Source of the DNA: Ancylostoma caninum
Lineage: Eukaryota > Nematoda > Chromadorea > Rhabditida > Ancylostomatidae
Reading direction: 5' to 3'
DNA length: 64,000 bases
Assembly: GCA_037903475.1 (NCBI GenBank)
Contig: JBAJFG010000035.1
Location: forward strand, 744,001-808,000
A model generated the notes under the pieces. The model was not told the DNA's origin and did not search any database. It saw only the letters and a list, made by a program, of their open reading frames with translations. Shown here piece by piece: positions 23,675 to 34,890 of this stretch. Numbering within the stretch: position 1 is the stretch's first letter; each line of letters begins with the position of its first letter. The translations under genes were made by a program, and so were the position numbers.

Positions 23675-23824
23675 AGAATACCATTGTGGATTAAGTTGCT
23701 CATCGGAGCTGTGGTAACAGTTGTCCTTCTAGTGCGTCCAGGACTTGGTAAAAGGATCTTTGTGGGGGACAACCTCTACCGGCACGAATTTATAAGGGTT
23801 CATATGGAGGCGCTCGGATATTAA
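23675..23824 (+). CDS. Candidate 3'-terminal exon, single-pass membrane-like peptide
   Basis: 150 bp: 49 codons plus TAA after a fair acceptor (TCTTTTACTTAG). It contains PLWIKLLIGAVVTVVLLV, a likely transmembrane helix, followed by basic RPGLGKR and VGDNLYRHEFIRVHMEALGY. AATAAA at 23976-23981, about 150 bp past the stop, could be its polyadenylation signal, although the nearby AAATAAATAAATAG may instead be a retroposon tail. The upstream exons were not identified; the frame at 23170-23322 ends in its own stop and so does not simply join. Family unknown. Confidence 0.38.
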   Translation, partial: RIPLWIKLLIGAVVTVVLLVRPGLGKRIFVGDNLYRHEFIRVHMEALGY

Positions 23825-23975
23825 CGTTTATGTTCCATTTGAAAAAATTTGTGGATAACCCAATTTTCCATGTGTCTTGTCTTGTTTCGGGTTTGTTTTG
23901 TTTAGTTCATTGATCTTATTTATACATATATAGTGTAAGATCGTTCAGTCTTCCCTGTACATCACGAGTGCATTC

Positions 23976-23981
23976 AATAAA
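23976..23981 (+). promoter_or_regulatory. Candidate polyadenylation signal
   Basis: AATAAA about 150 bp after the stop at 23822-23824. It could also be part of an AAATAAATAAAT retroposon tail. Confidence 0.3.
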
Positions 23982-24009
23982 TACATGTATAAAATAAATA
24001 AATAGATGT

Positions 24010-26080
24010 TTAGGCAAAATAATAGGAACAAAAGCACAATATTCTCATAGGAAAGGCTAAACTTCTGCCTTTATTGTGGCGAATTGAAAGATGACTTTCT
24101 TTTCCTTCTTCTCTGTTTTCTTTTCATCTTCATGTTTTTTTCTTAAATGTATTAAATATTAGAGATGCAAATATTTAGGTAAACGTGCAAAAGGTCCACC
24201 CAGAATAACCAGTGCAAAAGAACTGCAGCAGAAAAAAATCGAGGTAATTTGCGGCCCTTCCGCATTTGATTAGCATCGGTGGTCGTTCTCAGATTTGAAT
24301 GAGTGAATATGTGAAAATTCTTCGATAAGTAGCTGGTTTACCTTAACAACTGCCACCGGTAAACAGAATTACGATCCACAACTCAAAACCTTCACTATTC
24401 GCGCGCTCCACGCCTTTGTCCTTTGGCTTCTTTGGGACCTTAATGAATGAATCAAGCTGGGAAAGATGTCTGAACCTCTTCTCCCTCCAAATTTCCAACA
24501 TCTCGATGTTTTCTGCTCTTCTGCTTTTGGGTATTGGCTTTCGACTCTCTGCTGCAAAAACTTAGCGATCCAGGACGCACGGCTTTTGACGATAATAAAT
24601 TCCATGGGCTTAGCTATAACAGCTGCAAACCATTAGAATCTGCCACTCCAACAAACACCCACAGCATCCCCCCTGTTGCAAGTGGGAGCAGCTCTATGCA
24701 TTCCATCTTCTCGTTCACTTTCTGTAATTTCTTCTCAGAAACGCTAATACGACAACTTTGATGTTGAAAAGGGTCGTAGAGTGTAATTGTTAGTTAAAGT
24801 TATGGTAGGATTTGATTGCTGGGTAAGAGATACCCATAAAATCAAGTTTCTTATGAATAGAGATTTTTCACAGTGTAAATTCCACACAATAGCCAGCAGT
24901 GTTATTACTTGTTATACTGTAATGCCCTTAGGGCCATTATCGTTGGACCGAAGTACGAAGGCCGTTGGTTTTTTGTGCGCTTAATGAGTTTTTAAAGCAG
25001 CTCTTCGCAGTAGCGATTAGAAATTGTAAGAATTTGAGTGGCCTCAGTTTCATCGTCTTTTGCTCAAGAAAGACAACGTTTGAAGCAATCAGAGGCTCTT
25101 TTACACACTTTTCTGCATGTTCTACGGGAGAATTTCCTTTTTATCTTTGCTTCGTCGCGTACCATGTGATTGACAGAGAACTGTGTAACTATCCAAAATA
25201 CTGTGCCTTCATTAGCATTTTATTGCGCTTAATTTGTATCTATCATTTTACAGCGGATTATTCATGGCTAGGACCGTAGCTAACATTCTTTTATTCTATC
25301 TTTCTTACCCATGCCCAAACTGAAATGAATCCTTGAGGCAGAAATTTGCTTGTGGATGACCGTCTCCAGGATGTTCTTGGCTATCAGTTGTGGCATCAAC
25401 TGATAGCCAAGAACATCCTGGAGACGGTCATCTCAGGGAAATTTCCTCACTTAAAGTATATTTACTAAAGCTGACTACAACCGAATTTAACTGAAATCAT
25501 TAGAGCTTTTTACGATTAAGATATGTTTTATTGGGAGGGAAGACGTTTGCACGAGCTTTTTTGGCAGAATAAATCCTTTGTGCCGAATTTGACCGCTCTG
25601 GTCAACTTGTCATGAAGCTTTTGAAATACAAAGCCGTGAATTCGGAAAGTTTTACTAAGCACGAAAGAGGAGCAAATGCCACGATTCCCTAGACAATCCG
25701 CGCCTCTACTCTCTCCATCTCGGATAGTAAAAGGCCGGAAATTTTAGCAGATTGAAGAAAAAAAGTGTGCTATCATTGTTTGCTTCATCTCTTGGCTGGA
25801 TGATTCACTCGCTCCTCAGTGCCGATTAAAAACACCATAGCCGAAATACATATGTATTGAGCTTTGTGTTTTTGGATGAAATGAGCGTAGTAGTTGTATA
25901 AATGCATTTTTCTGCTTTGGTGTTGAAACACTTTCATACTTTCTTTCGGTTATAGGAAAGGTTAGTGAACCATTCTTGATCTGTTGACGTGCTCCATTCA
26001 CAATTCATTATATCTCAGTTAGCTTTCAGCATTTCAGCCTTCGTCAGACTTTAATTTTAAAACAATACAAGGTACTAGCG
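24010..26080. other. Non-coding stretch
   Basis: Contains a CTGCAGCAGAAAAAA piece near 24233 and the perfect hairpin at 25355-25432. The minus frame at 24369-24605 is basic and repetitive without splice context. Nothing else is supported. Confidence 0.45.
25355..25432. repeat. Perfect 36-bp inverted repeat with 6-nt loop
   Basis: Arms 25355-25390 and 25397-25432 are exactly complementary; the loop is TGGCAT. The surrounding sequence is unremarkable and AT-rich. A perfect stem this long suggests a recent snap-back duplication, a young foldback element or a small-RNA hairpin. No coding frame uses it. Confidence 0.9.
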
Positions 26081-26170
26081 TAACTTCAGCGGCCCACTAC
26101 CGACCCTAAACTCAAGATCATGGATTTCTCTGAAAACTTGTGTACAGGGATAGTTCGAGCTGCTGATCAC
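26081..26170 (+). repeat. ACTTCAGCGGCCC repeat, copy 1
   Basis: ACTTCAGCGGCCCACTACCG runs through ATGGATTTCTCTGAAAACTT to GGATAGTTCGAGCTGCTGAT. About 90 bp are shared with 30693-30780 and, inverted, with 26520-26592. Confidence 0.7.
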
Positions 26171-26519
26171 GAATATCATATTCATTTCACATGATTCTAC
26201 CAGTCTTAGTGGTTTTGTCGATTTTTTCCCAAATTCAACTCATATTTCAAATCTTTTTAAAAAATTGCATGAGGAGGTTTTTGGAGTTACTGATCACGAA
26301 TCGCCGTTTTCCATTATAGTCTCGATTTCCTTGATTCTGTCTAGATTTTTCTATGCAGGGCTGTGTAGATTCCGACCTTGTTGAGGTTTTCTCCAGCGAA
26401 ACGACCTTTTCTTGCAAAATCTTTATCATGTTTGTTACCATCGCCTTCAAAAACCCCCATGTGCATGTTTTCAGAGAGATCTGAGAGGAGGTCCATATTC
26501 GGGAAAAATTGATAAAATC

Positions 26520-26592
26520 AATAAGTTTCCAGAGAAATCCATGGTTTTGAGTTTGGGGTCGATAGTGGGGCCGCTGAAGTATACTAGTATCC
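26520..26592 (-). repeat. ACTTCAGCGGCCC repeat, inverted copy 2
   Basis: On the minus strand it reads ACTTCAGCGGCCCCACTATC to ATGGATTTCTCTGGAAACTT. It faces copy 1 about 350 bp away, so the pair could be the ends of one element. CTGATCACGAAT also occurs twice in the interval. Confidence 0.7.
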
Positions 26593-27258
26593 AATACAAC
26601 ATTGTCGGCACGCAAACAAACACAAGCAAATTGGTAACGGTAACGTGTGGTGTGACGAGAAAAGACAACACAGTGATGCTAACCAACAATACAGCCCATA
26701 ACTTTTGCGAAAAAAAAAACGGATTGCGACAGCTGTCGCAAACCGTCGGCATCCCATAACTTCCTTAGAAGTGGAAATTTTGGAAATTCAACCACATATT
26801 CGGAATCCTCAGCCAATTTCGAGTCGGACAAGATATGAAACTTGGTATATTTTCATCTCAATGAATACGTATAAAATACATTTCAATGAATTCAATGTAT
26901 ACAAGCGAGTGATTTGGGGCTGAACGCAAGGTGTTGACTACAAGTAAGCTTCACCCCTCTTTAGCAGTAGTAGAGGGGTGTTACTAGTGGCAGAGTGCGG
27001 GTGAACCAAGCGGTCTAATCAGCTGATCAAGCGTATCACTTCTTTTAGCTCCTGTCTGATGTTTATTTCTAATTCATTCTTTCTTATTCTTGAGATTGAC
27101 GAAGGCATCAGTGCGAAAGCTGACTGGAATGAACTGTAGACGGAGCATCTCGACAAATCAAGATTATGTAGTTCATTGAAATTAGGCTCAGAGACAAGTA
27201 TATTAGATTGCGACAAAAGATTCAGTCATTTGTATACTCAATGAGTATGAATCATTAA

Positions 27259-27498
27259 CCCATTGACGACCGCGTAGCTCACCGTAGAGTCGCGCCTTTT
27301 TTTCGTATGGTTCAGTTTGAGAGATTATTAAGCCCAAATAATCTCAGCGGCTTTCCTAAATGGTAATGTATTGATACTGCAAATTCAGTGTGATTATAAG
27401 AATCTGTACTGGAATTATATAAAAACTCCGGAGCAGAGAAAGATGCCAGAACATGACAAAATGTGGTAGAGCGTGAAATAGAAGCGGTCGTCAATGGG
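27259..27498. mobile_element. piggyBac-like MITE in a TTAA target
   Basis: A 240-bp element with perfect 15-bp terminal inverted repeats, CCCATTGACGACCGC. It is flanked on both sides by TTAA (27255-27258 and 27499-27502). TTAA duplication with CCC-starting ends is the hallmark of the piggyBac superfamily. The interior has no transposase-like frame. The intact ends suggest recent movement by a transposase encoded elsewhere. Confidence 0.82.
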
Positions 27499-28171
27499 TT
27501 AAGCAAGACATCAGCCCAGAGAGGTCTAGTCCTCCAGAATTAATTTTGAAGGGTTATTGAGGTCCAGAAGTAATTAAAATCAGAAGGAATTCTAGACACT
27601 TAGCAGGTAAAGGCTGACCAAGTTTGTGGCAGTTTGTGAAGGGGAGCAAGTTAGTACATACATTGCCTGCAAATGCTCGTGGATCTTTATCCAGTACTGA
27701 AATTATAAATAGTAGTCATAGGAGAGTGGTAAAAGAATAATAAATTGTAGCTGTGGTGATTCATTCTTGCCAAAACGATGAATCCCAAATTTTCCCACAT
27801 TTTTACTTATTTTTTTTTCTTGAGATACTGCTGCATAAATCCTGTTTTATTTGTGAACATGATGCCTATGAAGTTGTAAGTCATATCGGGGGTAGTTTTT
27901 TTCTACCCTATTTTTAAAAAATAATAACTTATTGTCGAGTGGCTTTGAGTTTTCGAGGTCTTTCAAGGATTGGTTACTAAATTTTCATCTTTGCTCTTGA
28001 ACTGGTGACGTGTTGGGTAGCCTTTTTCGCTAACTCCTAGGGATAATTATGGAGCGCCAGTGTAGTCCTTAAACAGGAACTTCTCGTAGCGTGTGCTTCT
28101 GCCATTACGTACTATTGAACATTCTTGCTGTTCGTATTCGTCAGCTCTAAGTATCTTTGCTATGTAAATAG

Positions 28172-28184
28172 TGGGGGGGGGGGG
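28172..28184 (+). repeat. Poly-G tract
   Basis: About 13 consecutive G in an otherwise AT-rich region. No feature is linked to it. Confidence 0.8.
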
Positions 28185-30692
28185 GAGAGTTACTAAGAAG
28201 CCTACAAAGGCAACAGTATCTTCTTTATTTGTTGTTTGGTTTACATCATTTTTGCTTTTGCCACCTATACTACTTCAGCTCAGCTAGCCATTTTTCAAAG
28301 AGAATCCTAGATGATTCCGTGACTTCTTAGTAGAAATCTTTCTGCTTGGTTGTATGCCGCTGCTCTGTTCATTCTTCAGCAGAAATTATTTCGTTGAATT
28401 CTGCATGGATTACAGTTTCATTTTTGGACAAATTGAAATTGAGCGAAAAAAAAGTATGCGAATGAACCCACATCGATGTCAAGGTACCAGATTCCCGGTT
28501 GAAGTGATTCTTCACATAGTTACATAGCTGCTGTAGTGAATATGAAGCAGTTTTGCCTAGTAAAAGAGAAAAAAATGTTTCTCGTAGCCAACTGCCCATA
28601 CTTTTCGCTCAACTTGTAAAAGACCTCAACTTAGTGGCCAAGGATTCGTTAATTCCTCGCAGGAGCTTCCCAATTTTATCCAGAAAACTCTGAGGATTGC
28701 TTGATTCCTCCCTCCTAATAAATCCTGAACCATTACTCATCGCTAGAGTCCCATTAGCCTTTAACCAGCAGAAACACAGCCACTTTGCTCTCTTCTTTAT
28801 GCACAGATCCATCCATTCATGCTTGGGTGGAGGCAACTAATTGTAGGGCTAGCATTATCTATGTGATACCGACCAAGTCCAATTATGCGTCGCAGAATGT
28901 GATGTTCTCATAGATCGAAAAGCTGACGATGCGCTTCTGGATGAGAGTTCATAGAGTGTTTGACTGAGTGAGTTATTCGTTAGCATATCTCCTAGAGAAT
29001 GCAAATTGATTTCCTGGCTTACTAACAAACCACCGTGTAAATGTATTCATGTTCACATATAACTGCTCTGCTTATCTGCAGTTTTTTCGGAACTTTTTTT
29101 GGAGCGAAACTGTAAAAGTACACAGATAAGAGAAGATGAACCGCTTGCTTTCCCACGCCTGCTTGTTCTAACTTCTTTCTTCTGAAAAGTCGTCGGTTTT
29201 CCCGTTTTTCGAGATTTCGCTATGTTTGCCAGGTCCCGATTTTATCAAGAGAACTCCGGAAAGTGTTTCCGTAATTATCTCTGTGGTTTTATTCATGTCC
29301 TAACAGTCCTTTGTTCGTAGCGTTGATGGGTTCTGTGAAATTCGCGTACATGGGCCTCTTGTTTACCACTTTCCCCATAATATGTCGTATTTAAGTCGTA
29401 CATCAGACTGAGTACACGAGAGGTTGTCACGGCTTTCGTTTCAAATGATGTCTGCATGACTGCCTAATCGCTTAGCGTATGCAGATACGTGTTATTTCGC
29501 AATTGTAGTTTTTGCAGTAATTAGCCGTACCCATATTGGGTTGAGAAGAAGCAGTGAAAAGCTGCAAATTGTGATTCCATAGGATTCTGTTCCAGTGATC
29601 ATGGTGGTCTTTGGTCGTAGTTATCTTTAGCTTTCGTTAATCAAATCTGAATGCAAGTTACTTTGCCAACTAAAGAAGTTAATCTTACAAATATCAAAAT
29701 TTCTTGCAATGAAATTTCATTGGTTTAGAAAGTTGTCATTTTCCGCTTAAAAAAAGAAGTAGACTTTCGATTTAATGTAAAGTAAACCATGTCCCGGACA
29801 CTATCCGGCCTCTTCAAAATTGATTGAAAACGACCGCGTTGAGCCGTGTACCAGGAATCACGGATATCTACGTAACTGGGATTACTTAATGGTAAAATCG
29901 AGCAATGTGGCAGTTGCCTATCCCTCGCGTCTTGGATTTTGGAATGGGTCCAATGAGAAAGATTGTTGAAATTGACAGTACATGTCGAACGAGTTTTTAA
30001 GCTTTTCGATAGATGACCAAGCTGTGCTGCTATAGAGTTACTGTATCGCTTCCACATGAGCATCTGGATTATGATTCAGGAGGGAAATTTCGCCAATCCC
30101 AGTGCTGTTGACGCTTCAGCCGCCAAGTGTGGTTAAAAACCTTGCATTTCGTTGACGAGGGAGTAAATTTTTTTGCATTGGGGGAGAAAGCGTTTTTATT
30201 TAAGAGCCTCGTCAATTTTTCATGTTCTCTCGCGACTTCTAGGTGAAAAGTTCCCAAGTGAAAGGATAGTAGTTTCTGCTTTTAGTTCCGTTTTTTCCCC
30301 TTTTCTGCTTCCCGAAAACTCATCCAAGAACGATTTTTGCTTGAAAATTGGTCTATTGCTAGGTATTGAGAGATTTTCGAAAAGTTTTTGGAACATCTTT
30401 TATTTCAAACTCCTAATTTTCTTGGAAGGTCCTTAATTACATAGCAAATGCACTCATACATTATCTGTTTTCCTGCTACGGTGTGTTGTTGTTTAATGAA
30501 AAGTTCATTCCTGGGCCGGAGCATTTATCACTTTCACCTCACATGTTTGGTCCCCAAAAACTTACAGGATTAGACTGGGATCATTTCCGTTGCAAAATGA
30601 TGGCAGTTTCGCAGATGACTCCGTTTGCTATCTCAGAGATCTTCATGCTTCAGACGTCAGAGATGGTTCAGCAAAGGTGGAGGTGGGAGTGT

Positions 30693-30780
30693 GTACTTCA
30701 GCGGTCCCACTATCGACCCTGAACTCAAGATGATGGACTTCTCTAAAAACTTATGTACAGGGGTAGTTCGAGGTGCTGAG
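30693..30780 (+). repeat. ACTTCAGCGG repeat, copy 3
   Basis: ACTTCAGCGGTCCCACTATC to GGGGTAGTTCGAGGTGCTGA, collinear with 26081-26170 and in the same orientation, 4.6 kb away. Confidence 0.7.
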
Positions 30781-31878
30781 AGCCATCCTAAGATTTCGGG
30801 ATACTCTGGTTTCCCTCGCTCTTTTTCCTTCGTATTTCTTCAGCATAGCTTTCGTTGATGCTTTTTGTTATGGATAGTTTATAGCAGTTTTTCTGGAGCG
30901 TATTGTAGATCAATTCTCTCTAACTTGGGGAGAATACTGTGGAAAATCTATCGAGAAGTTGTTGATGTATTCGAATTTTTCTTTTTTCTTCCTTACGGAA
31001 CAATTTCTCTTGGACCACTTCGTTGCTGGTACCAGCAGACCAAGAGATACGTAGTTGTCTTTTTTTGTGCTCGCTTATCATCCGAAATTCTAAGAGTATA
31101 ACAGGGTTTGATTCAGGGTATTTATTGTGTTTCAATTATTGTTCAATATTTGCTTAGCATTCTTAGCATCCCTTGAAGGAATTTGTCCTCCAGACTGTTT
31201 TCTGCTTGTTAATAAATCTGTTAAACAGTAGTGGATGCAGACAGGGGGATGTTGGATGGAAAGGTGCGTTTCCGTCTTTGTGAGACTACAGGGGACCGAA
31301 TAGAAATTCAGTTACTATTAGGTTCTAGAACTATAGAAGCGGAACAAAATTTATTCTAAAAAAACGCGTAACAAATTTTGTACTATAGCAGAACGCTTCA
31401 ATCCAAATTGCACGTACAGTTACTCTCAACTACCCTTCCGCATCCTCCATGCAGGAAATGAGGTTCCCTATTGGGAAAGTTACTGCGCTGTGAGTCGAAA
31501 CAGCCGGTTACCCGAACCCCCACTTTTTTCCGCGGTCTTTGAAATTTTTCTTCACGAGGAAAGACTCCTAGCGCGCATTTATAATTTTACACCCTAATAG
31601 ATTACATAATTATTTGAAACCCGACCAAAAAAATTTGAATGTTTGAGGAAAAGAAAGCTCTACACCATTTCTCATCATTCCTCAAGAGTTGCATTTCTCC
31701 TTTCTTTTCCGAAGAAAATTCCGGGTTGCATTTTTGCAAGCTTTGGTTGATCTGGCTGGCTATAAGGGTCCGGTATTCCGTGTTCAATTAGCATTTCAAT
31801 TTGTTCTATTTTAATCCTGGCTGCACCTTGTAATACTTTGTTTCTTTGCTTTTTTTCCAGCACGTTGCATGACGTATC

Positions 31879-31907
31879 AAATGAAAATGAAAATGAAAAT
31901 GAAAATT
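31879..31907 (+). repeat. Hexanucleotide (AATGAA)n
   Basis: Four to five units of AATGAA. Such short tails end RTE-type or SINE retroposons in nematodes, but no element body is recognisable to the left. Confidence 0.6.
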
Positions 31908-33645
31908 GAATTTTTGAATTCGAATATATCTAATGCATTATTCAGTCTTTAGTATATTTGGAATCCTGACGTTCAAGAATAAAATTATTTTAGACGCAAA
32001 TGTGATGGTGATGAACGTGTTCGGAGGGTGTTAGTGGGAATAGGAAATAAAAAATAACCTTATGCAAGAAATCCTCTTCTCGATGAACCAGAAATCGAAA
32101 AAATCTTCGATATATTCTCGAGATGGAAGGGGAGGTTTTCTTTTTTACTCTCTTAAAGGGCTACACTCCTCCTACTTAGATGCAGTATATGCTTGCCAAT
32201 AGAAACGTAGGAATACTATTAGAATTTCACTCCCAGATTCATCCAGCGTCTCTTTTTCGATTTTTGATCTGAGACATCTCGTCCACGTACTTCTCACACG
32301 CATGAGTCTCAGTCGAGCGATTCCTTGATGTTCCGCATTGTCTGGAAGAGGTTTTATTGTTGTTTTCACGTTGTCCTTTATTGGACAATTGATAATACAT
32401 GAGTCTTCATTATTGCTATATATATCATTGACTACGGACATGCTTCATTAATTCATTCCGCCTCATAAATGAATTATGACTTCGTTACTTACTCGTCTTT
32501 ACTTGTACGAGCATAGCTTTCTCAATTCTCAATCCGTTCGCTGTTATAACTTCCTAGGGGCTCAAATAGCACTGCTATCACACCTTCAAACTACCGCTTC
32601 TCCAAGTACTTATGATAGTGTTTCATCTCGATTTTATCATTTCGCCAGGTATATTAAACAAAATCCAACCATTTTATAATGTTCAGCCTAGAGCTACAGT
32701 GGCGGCCACATATTTAGCACATCCACGATTTTGGACCACAGAATTTCTTTGCATATCTCAGCCCAAGGATCAATCAACTCAGCAATCAAAACCAAGTTCT
32801 GTTGATGCTCTATGGAGGATTCCTTCCTTTTGCTTATCAGTTTCACAGAGTCACTTGGAACTGGAATGCAGAATAAAATATCAATTTCGCCAGTTTTCTC
32901 AAACCGGGTATGAAAGTTTTGTATCTTTCTGTGGAGAGAAGTGAAGTGGTGATTTGAACCAGGTATTTTAATGCTTAATGTTCTGCTGTTAACGCTCTTA
33001 GCACACTCTTCGTACCAGCTGGAGCCCAGGGACAGAAACGATCCGTTGAATTTGTCAAAAATTCCATTTTATTAAATGAAGAGAATTGAGCAAGCGCCGG
33101 GATTTTCCCGTTAATATCTGAATGCCTGCTAGTAGCGCAAATCAGAATAAAGGCCGCAGCCAAAATGCATGTTTTCCCTTTGCATTCACTATGAATCCTT
33201 TTTCTCGCAATTTTCCAGGCATGTGGACGGCTCGTGTTCTTCCATGAGATGAAAAATTGCGCATCAAAACTAGTACAGCAAAACGCGCACTAACATCGAA
33301 GAAAACCACATTTCCTCTCGATTCGATGAAATCGAGTAAGAGAGTAACGAAAATATTTTTAAAGGACTGCTTTTTCAGCTCTAAATGCAAAGAATGAGTG
33401 CAAATCTATTCATAAACAAATTCTTGAGAAATACAGTGGAAATAAGAAGGAGAATGTCATGCCTTATCATATTCTCAAGTACTGTCCTGATAGCTCACTC
33501 CAAGGTTGAAATACGGATTTTGTATTTTCATCAGCTGATCGTGCAAAATTGGGCAGCGTGCTAAATATGTGGATGGCATTGTATATATGAAAAGTGCGAA
33601 TTCTAAACTTCAACCCAATTGACAGGTGTTTCTATCCACTTTCTA

Positions 33646-33728
33646 ACACTTGTTTTCACAGACTAGCAGTTGTTTTCACAGATCAACTGTTTAACATTTG
33701 TTTTCACGGACAAACACTTGTTTTCATC
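33646..33728 (+). repeat. Four-unit TTGTTTTCAC array
   Basis: Four copies of TTGTTTTCAC/T spaced 20-27 bp, with variable linkers such as AGACTAGCAG and AGATCAACTG. AACACTTGTTTTCA appears at both ends. Confidence 0.6.
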
Positions 33729-34239
33729 TCAATTAAACATCTGGAAATTGAAAATTTTTCATCGCTGATAATTGCAGTTTTCTGTCTTTTGTCTCAGTTT
33801 TTACTTCAGATTTTAGGGTTTTTAAGTGCTATGTGATGTAGATCCTTCTTGCAGAGTGTAATTGGTTTCTTTCAAAATTTCCTAATATACATATTTTCCC
33901 AGGAAAAGAAGTACAACATCACGCTGTAATCTTATTTTAGGGCATGATTCCACACATTGGCAACACTCTGGGTCTTGGGTTTTAGGATATGATCTGTTTC
34001 AATCAAGATAATAGCCAAGTATTCACCCACATTGCCTGTTCTTTTCACCCTCTCCAATTTCTGCGCAACTTCTCGTTCTCTTCTCCTCTTTGGCATTTCT
34101 CCAACTGTCTTTTCATGTGGAACAAATTATACCTCGAACCGACGTGGGCTTACACTTCATTTCCAACGAGTTACATAGCTATAGATAGGGTATCGTTGAC
34201 GCGAGGATAGCGAAGATGACGTCCATTTTGCATGTAGAA

Positions 34240-34890
34240 GCTTTTCTGTAGGGTTACGGTGTTCATACAGTGAGAACAGAGTCGGGCAATCTTTCTCAGA
34301 GTCTGGACGGGTTTTACAAAAAGGGGGAGGTGTTTCATTGGCTAATTACTAATATGCGATCGATTTTATGTTGAAACGCGCCTTTGAAGAGTTACGGTAC
34401 GTGTACAGTAATAGTGGGGTTATGTACTTCGTACATCATACAATCAGCAGAGTTTGTCCTATAACCTCGCAAAAATGTAGGGGTGTGTATCGTCGTGGGC
34501 GAAAATGGGGCGTTACCAGGCTACTGTGATTGGTGCATTCAATCAATGAGCCAATCATGGCGGCTCAGTAATGCCCCGTTACCGCCCACACAAAAATATG
34601 TTGTGCTGCGAAATGGATTGATGGAAATGGATTCGTAATCAGCGCTCGGATTTACCCCTCTTCATATAGTTTCGATGAATCCTGGAAGAAAAACTGTGTT
34701 ACAGTATCCGTACAGTAGCCCTGTGGAAATATGCCTCGGCATGGACGACATATTCATATTCAGCATGTAATTTCACTAGATTCTAGAAGGAAATACATCT
34801 ACAGTATCTACAGTTTGCCTACAATACCCTCACAGTATTGCGTTACGGTTTGGGACGGATCACATATTCGTGATAAGCTCGTGAAGTAAG
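34240..34890. repeat. Region of scattered TTACGG/ACAGTA motifs
   Basis: GGTTACGGTGTTCATACAGT, GAGTTACGGTACGTGTACAG, GTGTTACAGTATCCGTACAG and related short blocks recur at irregular 100-170 bp spacing. Two blocks around 34675 and 34785 look like diverged tandem copies (TCCTGGAAGAAAAAC against TTCTAGAAGGAAATAC). The foldback at 34483-34600 lies inside. Confidence 0.4.
34483..34600. repeat. Foldback (MITE-like) element
   Basis: CGTGGGCGAAAATGGGGCG on the left mirrors GCCCCGTTACCGCCCAC on the right. The inner part pairs as GATTGG/CCAATC. Arms are about 36 nt with several mismatches. It is embedded in a wider array of TTACGG/ACAGTA motifs. Confidence 0.55.

Larger units (their letters stand above)
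27503..33645. other. Non-coding stretch
   Basis: Holds the poly-G tract (28172), the third ACTTCAGCGG repeat copy (30693) and the AATGAA hexamer run (31879). Frames are scattered over both strands without consistent splice sites. A minus-strand GGTTCAAATCACCAC near 32950 resembles a tRNA B box only. Confidence 0.45.

Noticed and set aside
26247..26615. 122-codon minus-strand frame
   Set aside because: Starts within the inverted ACTTCAGCGG repeat copy; codons follow the repeat and no domain is seen.
32944..33030. tRNA gene on the minus strand (GGTTCAAATCACC B-box-like)
   Set aside because: No acceptor or anticodon stem pairs and the A box is missing; at most a decayed tRNA-like fragment.
33646..33728. 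CRISPR-like array
   Set aside because: Repeat is only about 10 bp, spacers are short and variable, and the genome is eukaryotic.
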